Source: Microbacterium sp. cf332
Lineage (GTDB): Bacteria; Actinomycetota; Actinomycetes; Actinomycetales; Microbacteriaceae
Assembly: GCF_900102175.1 (NCBI RefSeq)
Contig: NZ_FNKN01000002.1
Location: forward strand, 496,001 to 560,000
Direction of reading: 5' to 3'
DNA: 64,000 bases
Numbering within the stretch: the stretch's first letter is position 1; every line of letters begins with the position of its first letter. Shown here piece after piece: positions 39,560 through 48,827 of the stretch. The notes under the pieces were generated by a model that did no database searches, was not told where the DNA came from, and saw only the letters and a program-made list of their open reading frames with translations. Both the position numbers and the translations under genes were made by a program.

Positions 39560-40426
39560 ATGGCCATCCAGATCGGCATCCAGCTCTACTCGGTGCGCAA
39601 TTCGCTCGCCGCCGACCCCGAGGGCACGCTCAACGCGCTCGCCGACATGGGGCTCACCCGGCTCGAGGGTGCGAACCACCGCGCGCTCACCGAGGACGGC
39701 ATCGGCTTCGGCATCCCCGCCGACTTCCTCGCGCGCATGATGGAGGAGCGCGGCATCGAGATCATCGGATGCCAGATCAATCCGCTCGACCTCGACCGCC
39801 TGCCCGCCGTGCTCGACTTCCAGGAGCAGATCGGCAACCGTCGCATCGGGTGCGACATCGAGTTCTACCCCTACGGCGACCTCGAGTACGTGAAGCGCCG
39901 CGCCGACTTCTTCACCGAGGTCGGCCGCGTCGCCGCCGAGCGCGGGATGACGTTCTTCTATCACAACCACTACCAGGAGTTTCAGCGCTTCGGCGACCGC
40001 ACCGTCTACGAGCTGCTCATGGACTACACCGACCCCGACCTCGTGAAGTTCGAGCTCGACACCTATTGGGCGTACCGCGGCGGCGCGGACCCGATCGAGC
40101 TCTTCCGCACCTACCCCGACCGCTTCGTCATGAGCCACCAGAAGGATTTCCCGGCCGGCGCCGCACGCCCGCTCAACATGTACGAGGGGTCGGTCGCACC
40201 CGACGCGTCCATCGACATGCCGCTCTTCCTCGAGCTCGAGAAGCCCGAGGAGTTCGGCGAGGTCGGCACGGGCGTGCTGCCGATCCAGGACATCATCGAC
40301 GCGGCCGCGCAGCTGCCGAACTACGAGTACATGCTGCTCGAGCAGGACTACGCCCCCGGCGCCGAGCTCGACTCCGTGCGCCGTAGCGTCGAGGCGTTCT
40401 CGCGCTACGAGGGCATCACCCTGTAG
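39560..40426 (+). CDS. sugar phosphate isomerase/epimerase-like TIM barrel
   Basis: 288 residues, AP-endonuclease-2-type barrel. It begins IGIQLYSVRNSLAADPEGTL, and has metal-ligand regions GMTFFYHNHYQEF, VKFELDTYWAYRGGADP and a late glutamate in LLEQDYAPG. Sequence differs clearly from the other barrel at 36507-37268, so they should do different steps. ATG 39560 follows AAGGAG. Third gene of the oxidase operon; acting on the keto-sugar made by the oxidase is an inference. Confidence 0.85.
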   Translation: MAIQIGIQLYSVRNSLAADPEGTLNALADMGLTRLEGANHRALTEDGIGFGIPADFLARMMEERGIEIIGCQINPLDLDRLPAVLDFQEQIGNRRIGCDIEFYPYGDLEYVKRRADFFTEVGRVAAERGMTFFYHNHYQEFQRFGDRTVYELLMDYTDPDLVKFELDTYWAYRGGADPIELFRTYPDRFVMSHQKDFPAGAARPLNMYEGSVAPDASIDMPLFLELEKPEEFGEVGTGVLPIQDIIDAAAQLPNYEYMLLEQDYAPGAELDSVRRSVEAFSRYEGITL

Positions 40427-40442
40427 AAGCCGGGCTGCCCGG

Positions 40443-40718
40443 TCAGCGCGCCGTGTCGGTGGCCGCGGTGGCGGGCGCGAAGGCCTCAGCGGCGACGGTG
40501 TCGAGGGAGAGGTCGAGGCTGGTGGCGACGGCTGCGACGATCGCGAAGGAGGGCGTCGCGAGGCGGCCGGTCTCGATCTTCCGCAGCGTCTCCGGCGAGA
40601 CGCCGGCTGCGCTCGCGACGTCCGTGATCGACCGATCGCCGCGGGCGCGCCGCAGGACGAGGCCGAGGCGGCGGCCGCGGTCGCGTGCTTCCGGGGTCAG
40701 TGCCCGACGGACCATCAT
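40443..40718 (-). CDS. small XRE-family regulator
   Basis: 91 residues, almost all a lambda-repressor-like helix-turn-helix (SITDVASAAGVSPETLRKIETGR). ATG 40718 lies 6 nt after TACGAT (40730 to 40725) with no Shine-Dalgarno sequence, so the mRNA is probably leaderless; an ATG at 40853 would extend into the divergent gene. Divergent from a methionine aminopeptidase gene with palindromic sites between. Confidence 0.85.
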   Translation of the reverse strand: MMVRRALTPEARDRGRRLGLVLRRARGDRSITDVASAAGVSPETLRKIETGRLATPSFAIVAAVATSLDLSLDTVAAEAFAPATAATDTAR

Positions 40719-40730
40719 GCGCCCATCGTA

Positions 40731-40762
40731 GCGGTATAGTTTGACCGGTATTTGTATACCGC
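40731..40762. promoter_or_regulatory. candidate XRE operators and map promoter
   Basis: GCGGTATA (40731-40738) and TATACCGC (40755-40762) are perfect complements 16 bp apart; a third half-site GGTAT (40747-40751) pairs with ATACC (40756-40760) as a tighter palindrome. TATAGT (40735-40740) is a good -10 for the downstream aminopeptidase gene. Confidence 0.6.
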
Positions 40763-40778
40763 TTCGGAGGAGCTGCCG

Positions 40779-41549
40779 ATGATCGAGATCTTCGCACCGC
40801 ACGAGATCGACCGAGCCCGCGAGACGGGTGCGATCGTCGGCAGCATCCTGCACGAGCTGAAGTCGCGAGCGCGCGTCGGCGTCAACCTCCTCGAGATCGA
40901 CGAGTGGGCTCGCCGGCTCATCGCTGAGAACGGCGCGACCTCCTGCTACGTCGACTACGCCCCGTCATTCGGGAGCGGGCCGTTCGGCCACTACATCTGC
41001 ACGGCCGTGAACGACGCGGTGCTGCACGGGCTGCCGCACAACTATCGCCTCGCAGACGGAGACCTGCTCACGCTCGACCTCGCGGTGATCAAGAACGGCA
41101 TCGCCGCGGATGCCGCCATAAGCTTCGTCGTGGGCACGCCGCGCGACGCCGAAGCCCTCGCCCTGATCGACGCGACGGAGCGCGCGCTCGCTGCGGCGAT
41201 CGAGGTCGCCCGTCCGGGCAACCGGGTCGGCGACATCTCGCGCGCGATCGGCACCGTGCTCTCGGGCGCCGGCTACTCGATCAACACCGAGTTCGGCGGC
41301 CACAGCATCGGGTCGGTCATGCACGGCGACCTCCACATCCCCAACAGCGGGCGGCCGGGACGGGGCTACACGCTGCGTCCGGGGCTGCTCATCGCTATCG
41401 AGCCGTGGGTCATGGCCGACACCAAGGAGCTCGTCACCGACGCCGACGGGTGGACGCTGCGCAGCTCGACCGGATGCCTCACCGCCCACACCGAGCACAC
41501 GATCGCGATCACCGAGGGCGCGGCTGAGATCTTGACGCTGCCGCGCTGA
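40779..41549 (+). CDS. map: type I methionine aminopeptidase
   Basis: 256 residues. The five metal ligands are expected at the two aspartates in LTLDLAVIKNGIAADAA, the histidine in GGHSIGSVMHG, and glutamates in AIEPWVM and TEHTIAI. It removes the initiator methionine from nascent proteins. ATG 40779 follows GGAGGAG. It is not in a ribosomal-protein context, and pairing with a dedicated XRE regulator suggests a secondary, regulated copy. Confidence 0.9.
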   Translation: MIEIFAPHEIDRARETGAIVGSILHELKSRARVGVNLLEIDEWARRLIAENGATSCYVDYAPSFGSGPFGHYICTAVNDAVLHGLPHNYRLADGDLLTLDLAVIKNGIAADAAISFVVGTPRDAEALALIDATERALAAAIEVARPGNRVGDISRAIGTVLSGAGYSINTEFGGHSIGSVMHGDLHIPNSGRPGRGYTLRPGLLIAIEPWVMADTKELVTDADGWTLRSSTGCLTAHTEHTIAITEGAAEILTLPR

Positions 41550-41563
41550 CCCGGATCGGGCTC

Positions 41564-42283
41564 TCAGGTGGTCGGGCGCCCGGATGCCGCGCCGACGGCG
41601 CGCGCGCGACGCCGGGTGACCCAGACGGTGAAGAACCCGACTGCGACGAAGGCGATCGCGATGACGACGACGTAGGCGGCGACCATGCCCCATCCGCCCG
41701 GGTTGTTGGGGTTGAGGAACGGGTAGGGGTACCAGTACGGCTGCCCGTTGGCCGGGTTGGTGACGAGTGGGCCGCGGACGAGCGTGTACGCCACCCAGAG
41801 CAGCGGGAACGCGATCACGACCCACACCGTCTGCCACCGCAGCGCTCGCCGGCGTGTGCCGATCAGCAGATCCAGCAGCAGGAAGATCGGGCCGATCAGG
41901 TGCAGCACCTCGTTCGACCACGGCACGGGCTCCGAGCCCTGCGGCAGGGTGATGCCCCGCAGCAGCGTGTTGTAGACGATGCCGGTGATGACCATGTAGG
42001 TGGTCGCGCACGCGAGCGCGGCCGAGAGCCCGAGCGACGACGTGGCGCCCCGCGGGTCGCGCAGCGTCCGCAGGCCCGCCCATGCCAGCACGACCGCTGC
42101 GATGACGTTCGAGAGGATCGTGAAGAAGCTGAAGAAGTTCGCGAACACCGTGGCGACGTCGCCGCCGGTCTCGGCCGTGCGGGTCAACGACACCGTCAAT
42201 TGGGTCACGACGGCAGCGACGATCACCGCTGCCATGACGAGACGGGCCAGCGACCATGCGGTCTTCGGAGTGGAGGTGCTCAC
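41564..42283 (-). CDS. Pr6Pr-type integral membrane protein
   Basis: 239 residues with six predicted membrane segments. Marks of the Pr6Pr/FAR-17a-like actinobacterial family: FFTILSNVIAAVVLAW, VYNTLLRG, WSNEVLHLIGPIFLLLDLL and GQPYWYPYPFLNPN. Function unknown. GTG 42283 lies 6 nt after TAAGGT (42295 to 42290), consistent with a leaderless mRNA. Confidence 0.8.
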   Translation of the reverse strand: MSTSTPKTAWSLARLVMAAVIVAAVVTQLTVSLTRTAETGGDVATVFANFFSFFTILSNVIAAVVLAWAGLRTLRDPRGATSSLGLSAALACATTYMVITGIVYNTLLRGITLPQGSEPVPWSNEVLHLIGPIFLLLDLLIGTRRRALRWQTVWVVIAFPLLWVAYTLVRGPLVTNPANGQPYWYPYPFLNPNNPGGWGMVAAYVVVIAIAFVAVGFFTVWVTRRRARAVGAASGRPTT

Positions 42284-42399
42284 GAGGGCACCTTATCGCC
42301 GAGCCGCTCCGTGAACGTATGTGGCAGGGCGCCCGACGGCCGCGTGTCGGAGCGGTTAGCGTCGCGGTGCGGCGTCCGAGCTGCGGGGGAGGGAGTGCC

Positions 42400-43731
42400 A
42401 TGACCGGCGAACTCGAGAACGAGGCGCTGCAGTTCGTCCGCGACCTCATCCGTATCGACAGCGTCAACACGGGAGTGGCCGACACCATCGGCGACGGTGA
42501 GACGCGCGCGGCGCGCTACGTGCGGGAGCGTCTGGCCGAGGTGGGCATCGACTCGGAGCTCATCGAGCCGACACCGGGCCGCGGCTCGCTCGTGGCGCGT
42601 CTGCAGGGAAGCGACCCGGATGCCGGGGCGCTGCTCGTCCACGCGCACCTCGACGTCGTGCCGGTGGCCAAGGACGACTGGACGCACCCGCCGTTCGGCG
42701 CCGAGATCCACGACGGCTACCTGTACGGTCGCGGCGCGGTCGACATGAAGGACTTCGCCGGCACGATCCTCGCCGTCGCACGTCATTATGCGCGCGAGGG
42801 CATCGTGCCCCGGCGCGACCTGGTGTTCGCGTTCCTCGCCGATGAGGAGAGCGGCGGCGTGTGGGGCGCCGACTGGCTCGTGCGCCATCGCCCCGACCTG
42901 TTCGACGGCGTCACCGAGGCGCTCAGCGAGGTGGGGGGCTTCTCGGTTCCGCTCGACGTCGACCAGGGCTCGGCCGGGGGAGGGCGGCGAGCCTACCTCG
43001 TCGCCACGACCGAGAAGGGCGTCGCCGGCGCGACCCTCGTCGCGCGCGGTCGGGCCGGCCACGGTTCGCGCCCGACGGGTGATACCGCGGTGGTCCGCCT
43101 CGCGCGCGCCGTCGCGGCGATCGGCAGCCACCGGTTCCCGGTGCAGCGCACGGCGGCTCTCGAGGGCTTCCTCCGCGAGTTCGGGGCGGCTCGAGGGCTC
43201 GCCTTCACCGAGACCTCGCTCGAGGAAGACCTCGCCACGCTCGGCTTCGTCGACACCATCGTCGGCGCGTCGCTGCGCAACACCGTGACACCGACCGTCC
43301 TGCGCGGCGGCGAGAAGGTCAACGTTATTCCCGCCGAGGCGTCGGCCCTCCTCGACATCCGGCTGCTGCCGGGCCAGGACGACGCGCTCCGCAGCGAGCT
43401 GCGCGAGCTCGTCGGCGACGATGCCGACGTCGTCGAGGGCCGGTGGTGGTCGGCGACCGAGGCGCCGGCCGATGCGGCGCTGCTCGCCGTGCTGCAGGCC
43501 GCCGTCTCGGCGGAGGACGACTCGGGTGTGGTGGTGCCGTACCTGCTCCCCGCCAGTACCGACAACAAGCACTTCGCACGACTCGGCATCCACGGGTATG
43601 GATTCGTGCCTTTGCGTGTTGATCCTGACTTCGACGTGTTCGCGCAGTTCCACGCCGCCGACGAACGGGTGCCCGTCTCGGCCCTGTACTTCTGCGCACG
43701 CGTGACCGAGCGCATCCTGCGGTCTGCTTGA
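42400..43731 (+). CDS. M20-family peptidase (ArgE/DapE-like)
   Basis: 443 residues. Metal-site segments are HAHLDVVP, YGRGAVDMKDF, LADEESGGVWGADW and a late histidine in DNKHFARLG. It should cleave a small peptide or N-acyl amino acid in the cytoplasm; the substrate is unknown. ATG 42400 has GGGGGAGGGAG upstream. A GNAT gene follows after 12 nt. Confidence 0.88.
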   Translation: MTGELENEALQFVRDLIRIDSVNTGVADTIGDGETRAARYVRERLAEVGIDSELIEPTPGRGSLVARLQGSDPDAGALLVHAHLDVVPVAKDDWTHPPFGAEIHDGYLYGRGAVDMKDFAGTILAVARHYAREGIVPRRDLVFAFLADEESGGVWGADWLVRHRPDLFDGVTEALSEVGGFSVPLDVDQGSAGGGRRAYLVATTEKGVAGATLVARGRAGHGSRPTGDTAVVRLARAVAAIGSHRFPVQRTAALEGFLREFGAARGLAFTETSLEEDLATLGFVDTIVGASLRNTVTPTVLRGGEKVNVIPAEASALLDIRLLPGQDDALRSELRELVGDDADVVEGRWWSATEAPADAALLAVLQAAVSAEDDSGVVVPYLLPASTDNKHFARLGIHGYGFVPLRVDPDFDVFAQFHAADERVPVSALYFCARVTERILRSA

Positions 43732-43743
43732 GAGGACGATCCG

Positions 43744-44499
43744 ATGACCATCACCCCGCCCCAGGTTCGCGACGGCGTGGACGTCCGCGACAACGCCGCC
43801 TGGTACTCGCTCACGGGAGCCCACGCGCACCTCGCGATCGGCGACGACCTCGTGCGGCGGTACCCCGACGACGTCGCCGGCTTCGTCGGGGTGCGCACGT
43901 GGGACGATCCCGCCGTCTGGCGGTCGCTTGCGACCGTGGTCGGCTCCGGGAATGAGTTCAGCATCAGCTCGCCGGTGTCCGATCCGGGAGCCGCCGCCGA
44001 CGGTCCTGACCCGGTCGCCGCCGCGCCGGAGCTCCCGGCGGGCTGGATCGAGACGTTCCGCGGGGCGGGCGTGCAGCTCGTCGAGACCGACCGGCTGCGT
44101 CCGCGCCCGGACGACGAGGCGGTCGAGCTGGGTGAGGCGGACGTCGCCGATATGTTGGCGCTGGTCGAGCGAAATCGCCCCGGGCCGTTCCGGCAGCGGA
44201 CGGTCGTCCTGGGCAGATACGTCGGGATCCGCCGCGAGGGGCGATTGATCGCCATGGCCGGAGAGCGTCTGCAGCCGGGCGAGTGGACCGAGATCAGTGC
44301 GGTCGCCACCGACGAGGCCTACCGGCGGCAGGGGCTCGCGTCGCGCCTCGTGCTGGATGTGGCCTTCCACATCCACCAGCGGGGCGGGCGCGCCCTGATG
44401 CACGCGGCCGCCGCGAACGTCAACGCGATCGCCGGGTATGAGAAGCTCGGCTTCGAGCTGCGCCGACGCACCAGCTTCACGGGTGTTCGGATTCCCTGA
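43744..44499 (+). CDS. GNAT-family acetyltransferase
   Basis: 251 residues. The C-terminal half is a GNAT domain with the acetyl-CoA loop EISAVATDEAYRRQGLASRLV and NVNAIAGYEKLGFELRRR (FR47-like). The N-terminal half is less conserved. ATG 43744 follows GAGAGGACG. Probably co-transcribed with the M20 gene. Confidence 0.86.
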   Translation: MTITPPQVRDGVDVRDNAAWYSLTGAHAHLAIGDDLVRRYPDDVAGFVGVRTWDDPAVWRSLATVVGSGNEFSISSPVSDPGAAADGPDPVAAAPELPAGWIETFRGAGVQLVETDRLRPRPDDEAVELGEADVADMLALVERNRPGPFRQRTVVLGRYVGIRREGRLIAMAGERLQPGEWTEISAVATDEAYRRQGLASRLVLDVAFHIHQRGGRALMHAAAANVNAIAGYEKLGFELRRRTSFTGVRIP

Positions 44500-44543
44500 G
44501 CGCTCATTCCTCCCCAGGGCACGACCGGATCGGATCTCCGCGT

Positions 44544-44559
44544 TCGAATAAAACTTCGA
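44544..44559. promoter_or_regulatory. SOS-box-like palindrome before the DUF222/HNH gene
   Basis: TCGAAT-AAAA-CTTCGA has the layout of the actinobacterial LexA site (TCGAAC-N4-GTTCGA) with one change per half-site. It lies 35 bp before the start codon. Confidence 0.45.
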
Positions 44560-44593
44560 GTGTGATGTCAGACCCCAATGCCAAAATGGGAAC

Positions 44594-46030
44594 ATGGATG
44601 CGAGCGGCGGTGGTGGAGCGGGCGAGGTCTTCGACTCGCCGCACGGCGCTGCGTTCGCGGCCTACAGCGAGGCGCTCGTACTGGCGCACCACGCCGATGT
44701 CACATCGATCCGCGCCCTGGCCGAGCTCGGGCGATCGGCTTTGCGTGAGGCGCGCCGCGACGGAGTGCGCGGGATGGCGTCCGACATGGAGTTGCGCTCG
44801 GTGGCCGCCGAGGCGGCGGGGCTCGCGCGGCGGACGGATCGCCGTCTGCAGCGCGACATCGATCACGCCCTGACGATCGTCGACGACTTTCCCGCGGTGT
44901 TCTCCGCCTGGGAGTCCCGGCTCATCACGCGCGATCACGTCGAGGTCGTCGTGAAAGCGGGCGCCGTCCTGCCCGGGGAGGTGCGACCGGAGTTCGAGCT
45001 CGCCGCCATCGCGATCTGCGAGGGCGACATCGCGACCCGAGTCCGTCAACCGTTGCAGGTCCTCGCCGAGAAGATGCACGGACGCACGTTCACCGAGCGG
45101 CACCGCGAGGCAGCCGCGGACCGCTGCGTGCGGGTCTTTCCGGGCGCCGATGGGATGTCGAATCTCGTGGCGACGCTGCCGACGGTGATCGCGGCGGGGA
45201 TGTTCGACCGTCTCACGCAGATGGGGCACGCGGTGAAGGACGCCCGGGCGGATGCGGGCGCTGCGGCGGTGGGCGATGGCGCTGCGGCGGCGGATGCGAC
45301 GGCGGATGCCGCGGCGGAGCCCGATCTGCGGACGATGGACCAGCTCCGCGCCGACATCCTCGGCGACCTCATCCTCGCCCGCGCGCCCGTCGTCGACCCC
45401 ACCACCGGCACCGACCGGGCCGGCGGGTAGGGCGCGATCCGCGCACGCGTGCAAGTCGCCGTCACCGCGGAAACGCTCACTGGCGGCGACGAGCATCCGG
45501 CGGAGGTGGTCGGGGCGGGGTTGATCGACGCCGAGTCCGCCCGCCGCCTCGCGGGACAGACCCGCGAGTGGGACCGGCTGTTCGTGGATCCCGTCGCCCG
45601 CACCCCGGTCGAGGTCGACACGTACCGGCCGACCGCGGCGATGGCGAAGCTCCTGAAGGCCCGGGACCAGCACTGCCGGTTCCCCGGATGCCGCCTCGCC
45701 GCCATCCGCTGCGAGATCGACCACACCCGCGACCACGCCCTCGGCGGGCACACCCACCTCGCCAACCTCGCGCACCTGTGTCAGCGGCACCACTCGATGA
45801 AGCAGTTCACGCGGTGGCAGGTTCGGCAGCTCGGCGGGGGCGTTCTGGAGTGGACCTCACCGGGCGGCCGGATCTACCGCGAAGACGTCCCGATACCGGC
45901 CGTCTGCTTCACCACCGACACAGTGAGCGCGCGAGCCGGTGGACCGCCCGACCCGGCGGCCGAACCTCCGGGCGCCTCCGATCCGCCCGGTCCCATCGGC
46001 GGTCATCGCGGCGAGTCACCGCCGTTCTGA
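44594..46030 (+). pseudogene. DUF222/HNH endonuclease (13E12-repeat family), interrupted by one TAG
   Basis: The reading frame runs 479 codons with a single in-frame TAG at 45428-45430 (codon 279). Codons 1-278 are the DUF222 domain. After the stop the frame continues without shift into RARVQVAVTAETLTG and an intact HNH domain (CRFPGC, CEIDHTRDHALGGHTHL, LCQRHH). Relatives usually have a leucine there, so TTG to TAG is a simple explanation. Either a recent nonsense mutation, a sequencing error or a true split. Such proteins occur in many copies in actinobacteria; their role is poorly known. Confidence 0.82.
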
Positions 46031-46122
46031 CCGCCCTCGCAGGCTCCGAAAACCGACCAGTGACAGGGAGCGGTGCCACCGACCCGCGCTACTGGTGCGG
46101 GTGCGGTGCGGGTGGTGCTGTC

Positions 46123-47055
46123 TCAGCGCGTCGGGGCGATGGCGATCTTGCCGTGCACGTGTCGACTGCGCTGGTGCGCGACGGCGTCGCGGAATCGATC
46201 GAGACCGTAGACGGCGGCGACGGGGATCCGCAGCTCGCCGCCGGCGATCAGGGCGAGGAGGCGGGCGAGCGCGTCCGGGCGGGCATCGGAACCGTTCACC
46301 TGCAGCACCCCGGAGGGCGGGTCGTCGGCTTCGATGGTGACGACCCGCTGCGGCGGGATGCCGAGCTCCAGGGCCGTCTTCGCGGTGTCGATGCCGTGCA
46401 GGTCCGCCGCCGCAGCAAGCGCCATGCCGCCCGCGGCGAGATGGTGGGCGAGCCGAGCGGCGAGGTCGTCGCCGTAAGCCACCGGCTCGGCGCCCAACGA
46501 CCGGATGTGGTCGGCCGACGCGGCGGACCCCGTGCCGATCACCTGCACGCCGTCGCGCACGAGCAGCTGCGTCAGGATCGAACCGACCCCGCCGCCGGCG
46601 GCGCCGACGAGCACCGTCTCACCGGGTTGCGCCGACAGGGCGTCGGCGACGGCCGATGCGGTGCGTCCGGCGATGTCCAGCACCCCGGCCTGGAGATCCG
46701 AGACGCCGGCAGGCAGACGATGCAGGCTCGGGTGGGTCTCGTCGAGAGTGATCGATGTGGCGACGGCGCGGCCGCGCGCTCCGCCGAACACGCGGTCTCC
46801 CACGTCCCACCGCCGCACGGCCCCACCGACCTCGGCGACCGTGCCGGCGAAGTCGTTTCCGAAGCCCGAGGGCACGTCGATCCCGAAGACGGCGGCGAGC
46901 TCCGGAGACTCCACGATCTGCCAGTCCACCGGGTTGAGGCCCGCGACCGAGACGCGGATGCGCACCTCCGATTCGCGGAGCGGGGGGAGATCCCGATGCT
47001 CGAGGGCCAGACCGCTGACGTCACCGAATCGATCGAGCACAACCGCGGAGTCCAT
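46123..47055 (-). CDS. NADP-dependent medium-chain oxidoreductase (quinone oxidoreductase-like)
   Basis: 310 residues. An N-terminal GroES-like domain (AGLNPVDWQI, GNDFAGTVAEVG) is followed by a Rossmann domain with VLVGAAGGGVGSILTQLL. It lacks the zinc ligands of true alcohol dehydrogenases, fitting the quinone/enone reductase branch. Convergent with the broken HNH gene; same strand as the LysE-type exporter gene upstream. Confidence 0.86.
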   Translation of the reverse strand: MDSAVVLDRFGDVSGLALEHRDLPPLRESEVRIRVSVAGLNPVDWQIVESPELAAVFGIDVPSGFGNDFAGTVAEVGGAVRRWDVGDRVFGGARGRAVATSITLDETHPSLHRLPAGVSDLQAGVLDIAGRTASAVADALSAQPGETVLVGAAGGGVGSILTQLLVRDGVQVIGTGSAASADHIRSLGAEPVAYGDDLAARLAHHLAAGGMALAAAADLHGIDTAKTALELGIPPQRVVTIEADDPPSGVLQVNGSDARPDALARLLALIAGGELRIPVAAVYGLDRFRDAVAHQRSRHVHGKIAIAPTR

Positions 47056-47148
47056 GGATGGTGCAGCGGTCGCCGTCCCGGCGCTATTCCCCGGGCCTCC
47101 CCTGAACGTCGGGGGAGACGGTGTCCGCTTCCGCCCGCCCGGGTCCGG

Positions 47149-47781
47149 CTAGCTCTTCGCCCCCGCGAACGCGAGGGTGCCGCCGAGCCCGATCATCATC
47201 ACGCCGCCCGCCCCCGTCAGGGTCGACATCCGTCGCGGCGATCCGCCGAACCACGTCCGCGCCGTTCCGGCCGCCAGCGCCCAGATGCTGTCGCACGCCA
47301 GCGCGAGCACCTGGAACAGCAGACCGAGTGCGAGCAGCTGCATCCAGATCGGGCCCGCGTGGGGCGCGACGAACTGCGGCAGGACGGCGACGGAGAACGC
47401 GATCGTCTTCGGGTTGGTGATCCCCACGACGAAGCCCTGCGCCAGCAGGCGACCCGTCGAGGAGCGCTCGCCGCCCGGCGCCTGGATGTAGGCGTGACGG
47501 TGCCGGATCGCCTGCACGCCCAACCACACCAGATACGCGGCGCCGGCGAGCTTGATCACGGTGAACGCGACGACCGACGACGCGACGATCGCACCGACCC
47601 CGAACGCCACCGCGAGCACCGCCGGCACCGTGCCCAGCGCGTTGCCGACGACGCTCAGCACCCCGGCGCGGCGTCCCAGCGCGATCGAACGCCCGATGAC
47701 GAAGAGCACGCTCGGGCCGGGGATCACGATGATGACGACCGCGGCGAGCAGGAACGCCAGCAGGTTCTCGAACGGGATCAC
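47149..47781 (-). CDS. LysE/RhtB-family exporter
   Basis: 210 residues with about six membrane segments. Family marks: IPGPSVLFVIGRSIALGRRAG near the N-terminus and GFVVGITNPKTIAFSVAVLPQFV in the middle. Likely exports amino acids or similar metabolites. GTG 47781 lies 6 nt after TAGTGT (47793 to 47788) and has no Shine-Dalgarno sequence, so it is probably leaderless. Confidence 0.88.
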   Translation of the reverse strand: MIPFENLLAFLLAAVVIIVIPGPSVLFVIGRSIALGRRAGVLSVVGNALGTVPAVLAVAFGVGAIVASSVVAFTVIKLAGAAYLVWLGVQAIRHRHAYIQAPGGERSSTGRLLAQGFVVGITNPKTIAFSVAVLPQFVAPHAGPIWMQLLALGLLFQVLALACDSIWALAAGTARTWFGGSPRRMSTLTGAGGVMMIGLGGTLAFAGAKS

Positions 47782-47806
47782 GCGAGCACACTACTCCCGA
47801 GATGTT

Positions 47807-48814
47807 TCAGCCGTGGGGCGGGCGCTCGCCCGACCCTCGCCGGACGAGCGATGTCGCGATCTCGACCCGTCGCGGCGGCGCCGTCGGACGCTCGATCCGG
47901 TCGACCGCCAGCAGTGCTGCGGCGCGCCCGAGCGCGTGCGCGTCGTGTGCGACGACCGATATACCGAGCATCTCGGCGAGCTCGAAATCGTCGAAGCCGA
48001 TCAGCGCGCAGGGCGAGTCGAGGTCGCGCAATGCCTGCAGCGTCGCCGTCGTCGCCCGGTTGTTGCCCGTCACGATGGCGGTGGGCGGCTCGCTCGAACG
48101 CATCAGGTCGATGACGGCGTCACGCGTGCTCGCCGTCGGGTCGTCGCCCAGGCTCAACCAGCGGTCGGTCTCACCGACCCCGACCTCCGCGAGCGCGTCT
48201 CGGTACCCCGCCAGTCGCTCCCGCACCGTGTGCACCGAGGCCGGATTCGCGACGAATGCGATCCGTCGGTGCCCGAGAGCCGTCAGCGATCGCACGGCCT
48301 CGGTCATCCCCGCTCGGTTGGTGAGCAGCACCGTGTCGGAGAGCAGGTTCTCGAGCGGCCGGTCCACGCCGACGATCGGTGTGCCGAAGTGTCGTTCCCC
48401 CTCGAGGTACGACTGGTCGTCCGCGACCGGGATGAGCAGCAGCGCACGAACACCTTGCGACAGGACCGCGTCGACGACCCGCCGCTCGGTCTCGGCCGAG
48501 TCGTCCGTGGTCGCGAGCAGCATCGTGTAGCCGTGCTGCGCGAGCTCGTACTCGATGCCGCCGGCCACCGTGAAGTAGAACGGGTTCTGGATGTCGCCGA
48601 TGACGAAGGCGACGGTGTTGGTCACCCCGCCGCGCCGCAGATCCCTCGCGACCCGATTCGGGCGGAAGCGCAGTCGCTCCGCGGCGGCCCGCACGCGCTC
48701 CTGCGTATCGGCCCGCACCTGGTCGGACCCGTGGAAGACGCGCGAGACCGTCTTCGCGCTCACCCCGGCGAGCCGCGCGACGTCCTGGATCGTCGCCCGC
48801 GTCGGATTCGGCAT
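47807..48814 (-). CDS. LacI-family repressor
   Basis: 335 residues. Helix-turn-helix TIQDVARLAGVSAKTVSRVF with the hinge helix (RPNRVARDLRRG), then a periplasmic-binding-protein-like sugar-sensing domain. ATG 48814 has GGAGGGAG upstream; a TTG at 48835 would add seven residues. Divergent from the multiple-sugar ABC operon, and two similar 18-20-bp sites flank its promoter, so it most likely represses both. Confidence 0.92.
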   Translation of the reverse strand: MPNPTRATIQDVARLAGVSAKTVSRVFHGSDQVRADTQERVRAAAERLRFRPNRVARDLRRGGVTNTVAFVIGDIQNPFYFTVAGGIEYELAQHGYTMLLATTDDSAETERRVVDAVLSQGVRALLLIPVADDQSYLEGERHFGTPIVGVDRPLENLLSDTVLLTNRAGMTEAVRSLTALGHRRIAFVANPASVHTVRERLAGYRDALAEVGVGETDRWLSLGDDPTASTRDAVIDLMRSSEPPTAIVTGNNRATTATLQALRDLDSPCALIGFDDFELAEMLGISVVAHDAHALGRAAALLAVDRIERPTAPPRRVEIATSLVRRGSGERPPHG

Positions 48815-48827
48815 CCCCGCTCCCTCC

